NCBI GenBank assembly: GCA_947628355.1
Contig: CANQZO010000050.1
Span: 1 to 10,570, forward strand
DNA length: 10,570 nucleotides
Origin: Candidatus Gastranaerophilales bacterium
Lineage (GTDB): Bacteria; Cyanobacteriota; Vampirovibrionia; Gastranaerophilales; Gastranaerophilaceae
Reading direction: 5' to 3'
Both the position numbers and the translations under genes were made by a program. Numbering within the stretch: position 1 is the stretch's first letter; the number at the start of each line of letters is the position of its first letter. Below are positions 1 to 6,565 of the stretch, one piece after another. The notes beneath the pieces were generated by a model. The model saw nothing but the letters and a program-made list of their open reading frames with translations, searched no databases and was not told the origin of the DNA.

Positions 1-61
1 GGAGTCCATGGGGGCATAACCCTGCTCTTGTTGATGATGTATTCCCTACTTGAGTTGACAT
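1..61 (-). CDS. N-terminus of an unrecognised protein with a CPHG motif (runs off the left edge)
   Basis: Only the first 20 codons are inside the window. The ATG at 61-59 follows an AAGGA ribosome binding site with 7 bases of spacing, and the frame stays open to the edge. The peptide begins MSTQVGNTSSTRAG and ends in LCPHGL; the next codon starts with C, so proline is possible. A Cys-Pro-His-Gly element near the N-terminus would suit a small zinc site if a second Cys pair follows, but that part is not visible. The ribosome binding site lies in the 3' arm of a hairpin (70-87), and a sigma-28-like promoter lies just upstream (103-129), so the gene is probably regulated at two levels. Function unknown. 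The start codon and ribosome binding site support a real gene; the length is too short for certainty. Confidence 0.6.
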   Translation of the reverse strand, partial: MSTQVGNTSSTRAGLCPHGL

Positions 62-69
62 AAAAAATT

Positions 70-87
70 CCTTACATTTTTGTAAGG
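70..87 (-). promoter_or_regulatory. Hairpin burying the ribosome binding site of the left-edge gene
   Basis: CCTTACA (70-76), loop TTTT, TGTAAGG (81-87) is a perfect 7-bp inverted repeat. In the minus-strand RNA the 3' arm carries the AAGG of the AAGGA ribosome binding site, followed by six U residues and the AUG at 61. The stem can therefore occlude translation initiation. The hairpin plus U-run also resembles an intrinsic terminator, so transcriptional attenuation is an alternative, but the stem is AT-rich and short for that. Confidence 0.6.
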
Positions 88-91
88 AGTT
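83..91 (-). repeat. Repeated AACTCCTTA element, copy 2
   Basis: The minus-strand 9-mer AACTCCTTA occurs here (plus TAAGGAGTT at 83-91) and again at 168-176. Both copies can pair with purine-rich ribosome binding sequences nearby (TAAGG at 180-184, GTAAGG at 70-75), each copy forming the 5' or 3' arm of a hairpin over a start site. Chance is possible for a 9-mer, but two copies in one short leader are notable. Confidence 0.35.
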
Positions 92-114
92 CCATTATAT
101 AATAATCGGAACTC
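87..114. repeat. Inverted repeat GAGTTCC-N14-GGAACTC, operator-like
   Basis: Perfect 7-bp arms at 87-93 and 108-114 are separated by an AT-only-but-one 14-base spacer containing TATATAAT. The right arm overlaps the -10 element of the sigma-28-like promoter (103-110). It could be a repressor site. In an RNA that reads through from ychF it would fold into a stem stacked directly on the 70-87 hairpin. Arm length and position are seen; the role is inferred. Confidence 0.45.
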
Positions 115-129
115 GCAATTATTACTTTA
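103..129 (-). promoter_or_regulatory. Sigma-28 (FliA)-like promoter for the left-edge gene
   Basis: On the minus strand TAAA (129-126), a 15-base spacer, then TCCGATTA (110-103) match the FliA-class consensus TAAA-N15-GCCGATAA at 4/4 and 6/8 positions; the bases after TAAA (GT) also agree with the extended -35. Transcription would begin near base 96, giving a leader of about 35 bases that holds the 70-87 hairpin and the ribosome binding site. A FliA-family sigma gene lies at 5874-6545. A sigma-70 -10 (TATAAT, minus, 99-94) overlaps the same region but has no convincing -35. Confidence 0.45.
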
Positions 130-180
130 TTTATTGAGCATTCCGACTTTAACGGCCGCGGTCCGGCTAAGGAGTTTCAC
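127..180 (-). CDS. 17-codon small ORF (possible leader peptide)
   Basis: A GTG start at 180-178 follows GAGGA with 6 bases of spacing, and the ORF reads MKLLSRTAAVKVGMLNK before a TAA at 129-127. It lies between the ychF stop and the left-edge gene. Its middle (150-166) is strikingly GC-rich for this window and carries the overlapping palindromes CGGCCG and CCGCGG. The peptide is basic and not one I recognise. The start codon sits within a small hairpin: TAAGG/CCTTA arms at 168-172 and 180-184. It could be a regulatory leader peptide, a genuine microprotein, or a structured RNA that happens to be open. The good ribosome binding site is the main support. Confidence 0.35.
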   Translation of the reverse strand: MKLLSRTAAVKVGMLNK

Positions 181-239
181 CTTATTTCCTCTATTAATTT
201 GTTATAATCCTATCATGCTGAAATTTTTACTGCAAGATA

Positions 240-1337
240 TTATACGTTAAATCTAAAATGTACAATATCTCCGTCTTGGATTATATAGTCTTTTCCCTCT
301 AATCTTGTTAAGCCTTTATCTCTTGCGGCGGCATAAGAGCCTGCGCTGACAAAATCATTGTAGCCTGTGACTTCTGCGCGGATAAATCCTTTTTCAAAAT
401 CAGTATGTATTACGCCTGCGGCTTTCGGGGCTTTTGAACCGGATTTTACGGTCCAGGCTCGTACTTCTTTTTCTCCTGCCGTTATAAATGTTGTTAAGTC
501 GAGCAGTTTGTATACGGATTGTATCATTCTTTCTATCCCCGAGCTTGTAACTCCAAGGTCTGAAAGGTATGCTTTTGCTTCTTCGGGTGATAAATCAACA
601 AGTTCTGCTTCTATTTTCGCTGATATCACAACTACGTCTGCTTTATGCTTTGAAGCATATTCTTTTACCTTTTCAACATAAGCGTTACCCGTTGCTAAAT
701 CAGCTTCACTTACATTTGCCGCATATATTACCGGTTTTATACACATTAATTGTGAATTTCTGGCAAATTCCAATTCGTCACCGTCAAAATGGTCTTCTAA
801 ATTGATAAACATTGCTTCTGACAGAAGCTCATTGAGCTTTGTCAGAACATTATATTCCAATACGGCTTGTTTATCACCGCTTTTTACTTGTTTTGTAAGT
901 CTTTCAATTCTTTTTTCGATTGATGCCATATCAGCAAGTGCAAGTTCGGTGTTAATTGTTTCAATATCGTCGATGGGATTGATTTTACCCGCTACATGTA
1001 TTGTATTATCATCATCAAAACATCTTACAACTTGTATAATAGCGTCAACTTCTCTAATGTTGTGTAAAAACTGGTTTCCCAATCCTTCGCCTTTGCTTGC
1101 GCCTTTTACAAGACCTGCTATATCTACAAATTCAATCGCAGTCGGAATTACTACATCTGTTTTTACTAATTTCTTTAAAACTTGAAGCCTCTCATCAGGA
1201 ACATTTACTACTCCGACATTAGGTTCTATTGTACAAAACGGATAGTTTTCGCTCTGCGCATTCTTTGATGATGTTAACGCATTAAATAAAGTTGATTTCC
1301 CTACATTCGGTAAGCCTACTATTCCTGCTCTAAGCAT
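240..1337 (-). CDS. ychF: Ribosome-binding ATPase YchF (OLA1 family)
   Basis: A 365-residue Obg-like P-loop ATPase, of the usual length for this universally conserved family, which binds the ribosome and hydrolyses ATP rather than GTP. Visible motifs are the P-loop GLPNVGKS (8-15), the switch region around NYPFCTIEPN (31-40), the G3 motif DIAG (72-75), NVSE (208-211) in place of the GTPase NKxD, which is the family's ATP-specificity hallmark, and SAK (239-241). A helical coiled insertion spans about 130-200, and a C-terminal TGS domain about 283-364. The ATG at 1337 has an AAAGGG ribosome binding site at good spacing. The gene lies 58 bases downstream of the secreted-protein gene on the same strand, so co-transcription is possible; I see no convincing promoter in the gap. 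No anomalies. Confidence 0.97.
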   Translation of the reverse strand: MLRAGIVGLPNVGKSTLFNALTSSKNAQSENYPFCTIEPNVGVVNVPDERLQVLKKLVKTDVVIPTAIEFVDIAGLVKGASKGEGLGNQFLHNIREVDAIIQVVRCFDDDNTIHVAGKINPIDDIETINTELALADMASIEKRIERLTKQVKSGDKQAVLEYNVLTKLNELLSEAMFINLEDHFDGDELEFARNSQLMCIKPVIYAANVSEADLATGNAYVEKVKEYASKHKADVVVISAKIEAELVDLSPEEAKAYLSDLGVTSSGIERMIQSVYKLLDLTTFITAGEKEVRAWTVKSGSKAPKAAGVIHTDFEKGFIRAEVTGYNDFVSAGSYAAARDKGLTRLEGKDYIIQDGDIVHFRFNV

Positions 1338-1395
1338 ATAATTTCCCTTTCAATTCTTATTTTAGGGTAATATAAAAAAATACTTTAATCAACTT

Positions 1396-2187
1396 TTAAC
1401 CGTTAATTTCATTATCTGAAACTATTTTTATTTCAAATTTACTTCCTTTAGGAAGTGAAATTCTGCCCCCTTTGGTAAAAATTGCAATAACCGGAGAAAG
1501 AACAAAATTTACGGTATAAACTGCCGTTCCGCACGCTAACGGTACTATTGAAAGAATATTTACAACAGGTACGGGATACATAGCTTTTGCGGCTTCATGC
1601 GTCGCTCCGAATACTTTTTTACCGGGTTTTAGCGCTTTCGCGCAGTTACTCCAATAACATCTTTTTCCTTTTATGTTATTTAAAAATATTTTTTTTGATT
1701 TGGCTAAACTTACTTTTGTTACTATATTGGATTTTATTCCGTTAAAGTAAATTTCATCTATGCAAAGTTCAATTAAACCGCCGTTTCCGCTTAGCTGAGG
1801 CGGATGTGAATCTGTTATCTTTCCTTTAAATATTGTTCCTGCAGGGATTATTGTTCCCTCTTTTGTAGTAATTCCGTTTATTGCGCTGAAACTTACGTAT
1901 GTGCCTTTTTTACTTTTATCTGATATTGCGCTGTTGAGGCTTAATGATACTTTTGTTCCGCTTTTAAGCGTGTATTTTTTACCTGTAGGATTATATTTCG
2001 GAACAGACGGCGCAGATGCATATTCCTCCCCTGCCGTAGGTACATAAGACGGAACAGGCGGAAGTTCATCAGACTCAACATTATAATTTTTTCTTATACC
2101 TGCATCTATTGAATCGTCAAATTCCGTGCAAAATCCTGCAATCGGCATAAAACTTATTATTAATAATATGCTTATTATCTTTTTCAC
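1396..2187 (-). CDS. Unrecognised secreted protein with beta-rich domain
   Basis: A 263-residue protein with a clear N-terminal signal peptide: MKK, then a hydrophobic core at 4-17, with likely signal peptidase I cleavage near residues 17-20. There is no lipobox, because F precedes the Cys. A Pro-rich linker (about 42-68, three PxVP/VPxY-like units) leads to a beta-rich region at 72-165 with a pattern of the form GTKVSLSLNSAI...GTIIPAGTIFKGKI. This resembles the beta-barrel segments of VirB10/TrbI-like and other envelope proteins. A hydrophobic stretch at 207-237 could be a membrane segment, and a final strand motif GRISLPKGSKFEI follows. The start is GTG with no recognisable ribosome binding site; an overlapping ATG is followed at once by TGA. 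GTG is chosen because it includes the basic signal-peptide start. Probably periplasmic or envelope-associated; function unknown. Confidence 0.75.
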   Translation of the reverse strand: MKKIISILLIISFMPIAGFCTEFDDSIDAGIRKNYNVESDELPPVPSYVPTAGEEYASAPSVPKYNPTGKKYTLKSGTKVSLSLNSAISDKSKKGTYVSFSAINGITTKEGTIIPAGTIFKGKITDSHPPQLSGNGGLIELCIDEIYFNGIKSNIVTKVSLAKSKKIFLNNIKGKRCYWSNCAKALKPGKKVFGATHEAAKAMYPVPVVNILSIVPLACGTAVYTVNFVLSPVIAIFTKGGRISLPKGSKFEIKIVSDNEING

Positions 2188-2215
2188 ATATTTATTTTAT
2201 TATTTTTTTTATAAA

Positions 2216-2239
2216 AATCACTCAATTAAATGAGTGATT
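2216..2239 (-). terminator. Intrinsic terminator after the 484-residue membrane protein gene
   Basis: A perfect 9-bp inverted repeat (AATCACTCA / TGAGTGATT) with a 6-base loop starts at the stop codon of the upstream gene. On the minus strand it is followed by TTTTT-A-T and an A-rich stretch. Reading the other way it is followed by a T-run (2238-2249), so it may work in both directions. It separates the membrane pair from the secreted protein and ychF. Confidence 0.7.
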
Positions 2240-3692
2240 ATTTTTTTTCAGGTTCTTCAAATTTTTGGATTTGAGTTTCTAGCCCTGTCCACAACTTTTC
2301 ATATTCATCTTTAACAACATTTTCAATAGAACCTGCTTTTTTATATTTTTTATACATTTTATCGCTGAATTCACCAAGAATACTTAACGCTCCGCCCGAT
2401 ATCAGTGAGAACATTAAATTTTTTGCACCGGAAAGCATTTTTGTTGTTCCGTATACGAATGCTGCAAAAGTTCCGACCAGAGGTATGCAGGTTGTTAATA
2501 CTGCCGAAATTTTTTCATCTTTATCATCCCCTTTACTTATTGCATAAGCACTTGCACCGATAGGGAATAATACCGATAATACATCTGTTGTTGCCGAGCC
2601 GACCTTTATTTCTGCCTGTTTTAAGAAATAATCACCCATTTCAAGTTCTGTTGCACTTTTGAGTCCTTTTGTTATTTTATTTGCCAGTTTGTTATATTCT
2701 TTAAAACTGCGCTCTGATATTATTTTTTCACTTTTTAACCCCTGTAATATAGACATTATTTCATCAAGCGAACTGTTTGATGCTTCTTTTGCTTTTAATA
2801 TTTCTTCTTTTAAGGCATCATGAGCAGGTCTTGACAGTTCTTCCGTTGCGTATGTTCTGTAATTTTCTATATTAAAAATATTTTTAAATTTTTTAAAAAA
2901 TCTTTCATCTACTTTTTGAGGTAAATCGCTTAATAACTTTATTCTCTTTACGTCACGCGCTTTTCTGCCTCCAAGACTGAAGTTTTTGTCAAAAAGTTCT
3001 TCCGTTAAATTAGTTTTTATTCTTAATTCTTTCAGCCATTCTGCCAGTTTTTTTGTTTCAGAGCCTATTTTTATTTGTTTGTTTAGTTCGCCCTCGCTTA
3101 GTTTTTCTAAATTTGTTATTTTATATTGCTTTAAAAGCGAACTTAAATCTTTTAAACTTACTTCCGCTTTATTATATTTTTTCCCTAATGTCTTATCTGT
3201 TATTTTTTTAAATAACTTGGCGCATTTTTGTGCAAATTTTCCCGTCACTTTATTGCTTCTGAATACTTTATCTGTTCCGCGGTCTTTTATTGCAGTAAAG
3301 TTTGATGCTGCCTGCATAATATCTATTGCTTTTTTTGCGGTTTTCTTTCTTCCGTATTTAAGTTTGTCGGAAAATGATTTTATCTCGGCAGCCTCGTGCT
3401 TTTGCAGTTCTTGTGATAATTTTGATTTTATAAGTGTTAGATTATTCTTACCATGAAAACCTTTTGCGAGTACAAGTCCGATTATTCCCGCAGTTAATAT
3501 CATGGAAGCAATGGTTGAACCGAATAATATTTTCTTTTTTCGGCTGCGGGGTTTTGTTGTTATTTCTGTTGTATCATTTTTGTCATTATTTACTACGGTA
3601 GTATTTTTTACACAATTATCAGCTTGCTCTAAATTGTACTTTGGGAACAAGCTGAATATATTATGTGATTGTATATTATAATTTTGGCTCAT
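2238..3692 (-). CDS. Unrecognised multi-helix membrane protein, partner of the 114-residue protein
   Basis: A 484-residue protein I do not recognise. An N-terminal polar segment (1-49) rich in Asn and Thr ends in a basic patch RSRKKK, followed by a transmembrane helix at about 55-77; the charge predicts a cytoplasmic N-terminus. A long Lys-rich, largely helical region (about 85-360) follows, then two or three hydrophobic segments (about 367-385, 396-416, 424-440) and a charged tail ending EEPEKK. No catalytic motif is visible. It starts 6 bases after the stop of the 114-residue gene, and its AAGAAG ribosome binding site lies inside that gene's last codons, so translation is probably coupled. 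A hairpin terminator follows the stop. Both proteins share the layout polar N-terminus, basic patch, membrane helix, Lys-rich region, which suggests they act together at the membrane. Confidence 0.75.
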   Translation of the reverse strand: MSQNYNIQSHNIFSLFPKYNLEQADNCVKNTTVVNNDKNDTTEITTKPRSRKKKILFGSTIASMILTAGIIGLVLAKGFHGKNNLTLIKSKLSQELQKHEAAEIKSFSDKLKYGRKKTAKKAIDIMQAASNFTAIKDRGTDKVFRSNKVTGKFAQKCAKLFKKITDKTLGKKYNKAEVSLKDLSSLLKQYKITNLEKLSEGELNKQIKIGSETKKLAEWLKELRIKTNLTEELFDKNFSLGGRKARDVKRIKLLSDLPQKVDERFFKKFKNIFNIENYRTYATEELSRPAHDALKEEILKAKEASNSSLDEIMSILQGLKSEKIISERSFKEYNKLANKITKGLKSATELEMGDYFLKQAEIKVGSATTDVLSVLFPIGASAYAISKGDDKDEKISAVLTTCIPLVGTFAAFVYGTTKMLSGAKNLMFSLISGGALSILGEFSDKMYKKYKKAGSIENVVKDEYEKLWTGLETQIQKFEEPEKK

Positions 3693-3698
3693 TTAATT

Positions 3699-4043
3699 TT
3701 ACTTCTTAAAAGGATGCAATATCGCATTTTTTCCGTTCTTTATTGCAGTGCCGAAACTTTTAAACCCTGCGGATATATTGGGGAATTGTTTTGATAATTT
3801 TCCGCCTTTGTCAGATATGAATTTTTTTGCATGTTCTAATACCTTGGATATTTTATCTTTTCCCTTGTAGGCGAGTATGGCAGAAACTATAACAAGCCCG
3901 ATGGTCGTTATTGCTGTATAATCTTTTTTCTTGGAAGTATAAACTTTTCTTTGGGGATTAGTTTGAGCATTTTTTTCAGCTCTTTTTTGAAATCCGTATG
4001 AACCGTATTTTGAAGGGGGAGCACTTACACCAAAACTATACAT
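3699..4043 (-). CDS. Unrecognised small single-span membrane protein
   Basis: A 114-residue protein: a Ser/Gly/Tyr-rich N-terminus (1-18), a basic stretch ending TSKKK (36-40), one transmembrane helix at about 43-59, then a Lys-rich amphipathic tail ending HPFKK. A strong AAGGAG ribosome binding site stands 7 bases before the ATG at 4043, so it should be well translated. It is the first gene of a two-gene unit with the 484-residue protein, 6 bases apart. It is transcribed away from the TPR gene; the shared upstream region is 4044-4230. No family is recognised. The architecture repeats that of its neighbour on a smaller scale, so a membrane complex is a reasonable inference. Confidence 0.75.
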   Translation of the reverse strand: MYSFGVSAPPSKYGSYGFQKRAEKNAQTNPQRKVYTSKKKDYTAITTIGLVIVSAILAYKGKDKISKVLEHAKKFISDKGGKLSKQFPNISAGFKSFGTAIKNGKNAILHPFKK

Positions 4044-4230
4044 AATTTTCTCCTTTACTTACTTTTTTATCTGCCATGTAAAAACAAATGAATTTGTAAA
4101 ATTGATTTTTTTTAATGATTTGTAAATTTCTTTTAACAATTTTTTATACTCTGAATGCTGTATTTTTTCTTATAAATATTCCTTTTTTTTGAAATTTATC
4201 GGATGATAGAGTATAGAGGATTAAAAGTTA
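4044..4230. promoter_or_regulatory. Divergent intergenic region between the membrane pair and the TPR gene
   Basis: This is 187 AT-rich bases between two divergent genes. Plus-strand candidates are TTGTAA (4120-4125) with TATACT (4145-4150), 19-base spacer; and TTGAAA (4189-4194) with TATAGA (4212-4217), 17-base spacer. The second would start transcription only about 6 bases before the ATG and leave out the ribosome binding site, so I prefer the first. On the minus strand TAAT-N16-TCCGATAA (4223-4196) is a loose FliA-type match. A short palindrome ACAAAT-GA-ATTTGT (4084-4097) sits near the membrane pair. None of these is strong alone. Confidence 0.35.
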
Positions 4231-5877
4231 ATGTATACTGCAAATGAAAAAAAATCCGAATTAAATCTAATGGCTCAAAATTCATTGGAAGAAGCGAGGC
4301 AGTTTCATGAGAGATATCTTATAAAAGGTTTGCGCTCTGACCTTGATAATGCCGTTGATAACTATATTGACGCAATTAAATTTAATCCTAATCTTCCTGA
4401 AGCATATTATCGTTTAGCTACACTGCTTTGGGATAAGGGGGAAATTAATCTGACTTCTGCAATAGAACAATGTAAGGCGGCTGTAAACTTATCGCCCGAG
4501 AACCCTAATGCAAGAATTTATACGGCTTTTTTTCTTGAAATGGCTAAAAAATATGACGAGGCAGAAAATGAACTCAAGCAGGCAATTAAATTAAATCCTT
4601 TTAATTCCGCACGTTCAAGACTTTCGCTTGCTTCAATGTATTTTGATAAAATGCACGACAATTCCGTTAATTTTAAAGATTTTTCAGAATCACTCTATTA
4701 TTTGCTTTCGGGCAGTTTAAGTCTTGCTTTTGATTCTCCGTCAGTAAAAATGCTTTATAAAAATATTTCAAAAAATATTTCCGTACTTTTCTTTGATGTC
4801 TTAGGAAATATTTTAGAAAAAACAAAAAATTATTCCATGGCGCTTAAGACCTATGATAAAGCCGTTAATACCACGGGACGAGGAGAAATTTATTATAGAA
4901 AAATCGGCGATATTAATATTAAAAATGAAGAAATCAATGATGCCAGAAATTCCTATATTAAAGCATTGGAAAATAATCCTTACGATAAAGATTTATTATT
5001 AAAGGTTGCTACTCTTACTCAAGTTTATTTTGAAGATGACGTAAATACCGCAATTGACTGTTATACAAAAATTTTAGAACTTGATGACAGCCCTAAAATA
5101 TATTATGAACTCGGTCATCTTTATCTTAAAAAAGAAGATTTTATAAATTCAATAAATGCTTTTAATCTTGCATTAGAGCGTGATTGTGAAAATCCGTTTT
5201 ATCATAACGCGCTTGCATACGCTCTTATTAGAGCTGAACAGTACGAAGAAGCCTGCGAACATTATAAATTTGCTATTGATAAAAATCCAAATCCCGAGTG
5301 GACTTCTATTGTATGTCAAGCATTAGCGTCTTTGTATTATAGTGTATTTGATGATGTTGATTCGGCACTTGAACTGCTTAAAACCGCTGTTATTCTTGAT
5401 GAAAAAAATGATGACGCTTTCTTGGAAATAGGTGATATCTATTTTAACGGTGAAGATTTAGACAGCGCCATTAAGGCTTATTGTGAGGCAATTAAACTAA
5501 ATCCTAAAAATGCGCCTGCATATAACAAATGTGCAATGGCTTTATGGCAGAAAGATTTTATAGAAGAAGCAATTATTTCATATCATAAGGCTATTTCCGT
5601 TAAACCGGACTATTATAGTGCATATAATAATCTTGGTGTTATTTATCTTGACGGTATTCGAAATCTCAAAGAAGCCAAAAAACTTTTTGAGACCGCTCTT
5701 TCTTTAAAACCCGATTATGTAATGGCTAAATTTAATTTAGGTCGTACTTTGCAGGCTATGGGAAAAAATATTGAAGCTGCAAAATGTTATCAAAATGCGC
5801 TTGAATTAAATGAAATCAGTAACGAAATTAACTCTGAAGAAATCAGCGAAAAATTATATTCAATTTTTGAAGTTTAA
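4231..5877 (+). CDS. Tetratricopeptide repeat (TPR) protein
   Basis: A 548-residue soluble protein built almost entirely of TPRs, roughly 12-13 units from residue 23 to 528. The pattern is clear in units near 57-90, 93-125, 219-250, 288-320, 394-425, 428-459, 462-494 and 497-528 (for example A-x-x-x-Y-x-x-A-I-x-L-N-P). The section about 127-180 is divergent and may form a break between two solenoid halves. There is no signal peptide or membrane helix, so it is a cytoplasmic scaffold for protein contacts. The ATG at 4231 follows GAGGA at 10 bases; a second Met at residue 14 lacks a ribosome binding site. It is the only plus-strand gene and ends tail-to-tail with fliA, sharing 4 bases. Its partner is unknown; the flagellar sigma factor next door suggests a motility link, but only by position. 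Confidence 0.9.
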   Translation: MYTANEKKSELNLMAQNSLEEARQFHERYLIKGLRSDLDNAVDNYIDAIKFNPNLPEAYYRLATLLWDKGEINLTSAIEQCKAAVNLSPENPNARIYTAFFLEMAKKYDEAENELKQAIKLNPFNSARSRLSLASMYFDKMHDNSVNFKDFSESLYYLLSGSLSLAFDSPSVKMLYKNISKNISVLFFDVLGNILEKTKNYSMALKTYDKAVNTTGRGEIYYRKIGDINIKNEEINDARNSYIKALENNPYDKDLLLKVATLTQVYFEDDVNTAIDCYTKILELDDSPKIYYELGHLYLKKEDFINSINAFNLALERDCENPFYHNALAYALIRAEQYEEACEHYKFAIDKNPNPEWTSIVCQALASLYYSVFDDVDSALELLKTAVILDEKNDDAFLEIGDIYFNGEDLDSAIKAYCEAIKLNPKNAPAYNKCAMALWQKDFIEEAIISYHKAISVKPDYYSAYNNLGVIYLDGIRNLKEAKKLFETALSLKPDYVMAKFNLGRTLQAMGKNIEAAKCYQNALELNEISNEINSEEISEKLYSIFEV

Positions 5878-6545
5878 TAATCGAAATGATCTTTTTTGTT
5901 TAAATATTCTCTGACAGTATTTAAAGCAGCTTGAATAATTCTTGTAATTCTTGATGAAGATAAACCGACCTGCTCTGCTATTTCTTTTACCTGCATATTA
6001 CGGTAAAATCTGTATTCAATAATTAATCTTTCCTTTTGCGGCAATTTGGAAATGGCTTCTCTTATAACTCTGCCAAGTTCTGAAATTTCAGCTTTTTCAT
6101 CGGGTAGAGCCGCGGGGTCTTTTATAAAATCAAACGGAGAATCGTTATCCGAGGCAGCGGCAGCTAAGCTGTCTATTGAAAGTATTGTTTCATAGATAGC
6201 CTCTCTGACTTTACCCGGGGTAATCGCAGAGTCTTCATCATTTTCAATTTCTGCACCGTCAACACCGTCTTCATCCTTACTGTCTACATTTGTATGTTTT
6301 AGGGAATACCACTTATAACGATTTCTTAGCTCATTTCTTATTGCCCAGCGCACAGCCGTAGCAATATAGGCATTATTATATCTCGCAAGCTGTTCGTCGG
6401 TTTTATCTTTTATCATTACTTGTATTGCAATAATACCGATACTTACAAGTTCATCATAATCCACCATGTGTGATGGAATTCTTTTATGCTCTACCTTTGC
6501 TACCTTTTCAATTATTTCAATGTAGTCTTTTATTTTTGCGTGCAT
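5874..6545 (-). CDS. fliA: RNA polymerase sigma factor, FliA/WhiG (sigma-28) family
   Basis: A 223-residue alternative sigma factor. Region 2 spans about 8-80 (RIPSHMVDYDELVSIGIIA and the -10-binding helix with VRWAIRNELRNRY). Region 3 is at about 112-130. Region 4 is at about 160-217 (LPQKERLIIEYRFYRNM, then a helix-turn-helix VKEIAEQVGLSSSRITRIIQAA) and binds the -35. The size and the LSSSR-type region 4 fit the motility class, which reads TAAA-N15-GCCGATAA promoters. The gene lies 20 bases after flhB, supporting the flagellar assignment. Two oddities: a very acidic linker (about 87-108) between regions 2 and 3, and no clear ribosome binding site before the ATG at 6545, so translation may depend on flhB. 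A non-flagellar sigma-28 relative is the alternative. The stop overlaps the TPR gene stop. Confidence 0.85.
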   Translation of the reverse strand: MHAKIKDYIEIIEKVAKVEHKRIPSHMVDYDELVSIGIIAIQVMIKDKTDEQLARYNNAYIATAVRWAIRNELRNRYKWYSLKHTNVDSKDEDGVDGAEIENDEDSAITPGKVREAIYETILSIDSLAAAASDNDSPFDFIKDPAALPDEKAEISELGRVIREAISKLPQKERLIIEYRFYRNMQVKEIAEQVGLSSSRITRIIQAALNTVREYLNKKDHFDY

Positions 6546-6565
6546 TTTTACAAGTCAGTTGTCTT

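Noticed and set aside
55..103. Plus-strand TTGACA and TATAAT as a promoter
   Set aside because: They are 37 bases apart, far beyond the usual 16-18, and TTGACA is part of the minus-strand start codon region.
156..166. GGACCGCGG on the minus strand resembling a T-box leader signature
   Set aside because: The conserved AGGGTGG preceding it, the specifier loop and a downstream aminoacyl-tRNA or amino-acid gene are not visible.
200..208. Plus-strand extended -10 TGTTATAAT that would drive antisense RNA into ychF
   Set aside because: No -35 at the right spacing and no plus-strand gene downstream; such boxes are common in AT-rich DNA.
2125..2187. Lipoprotein signal in the secreted protein (Cys at residue 20)
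   Set aside because: The residues before the Cys (AGF) do not form a lipobox because Phe is at -1.
2986..3456. 156-codon plus-strand open frame opposite the 484-residue gene
   Set aside because: It is a shadow of the Lys-rich coding strand, giving a Phe/Ser/Leu-rich product with no ribosome binding site.
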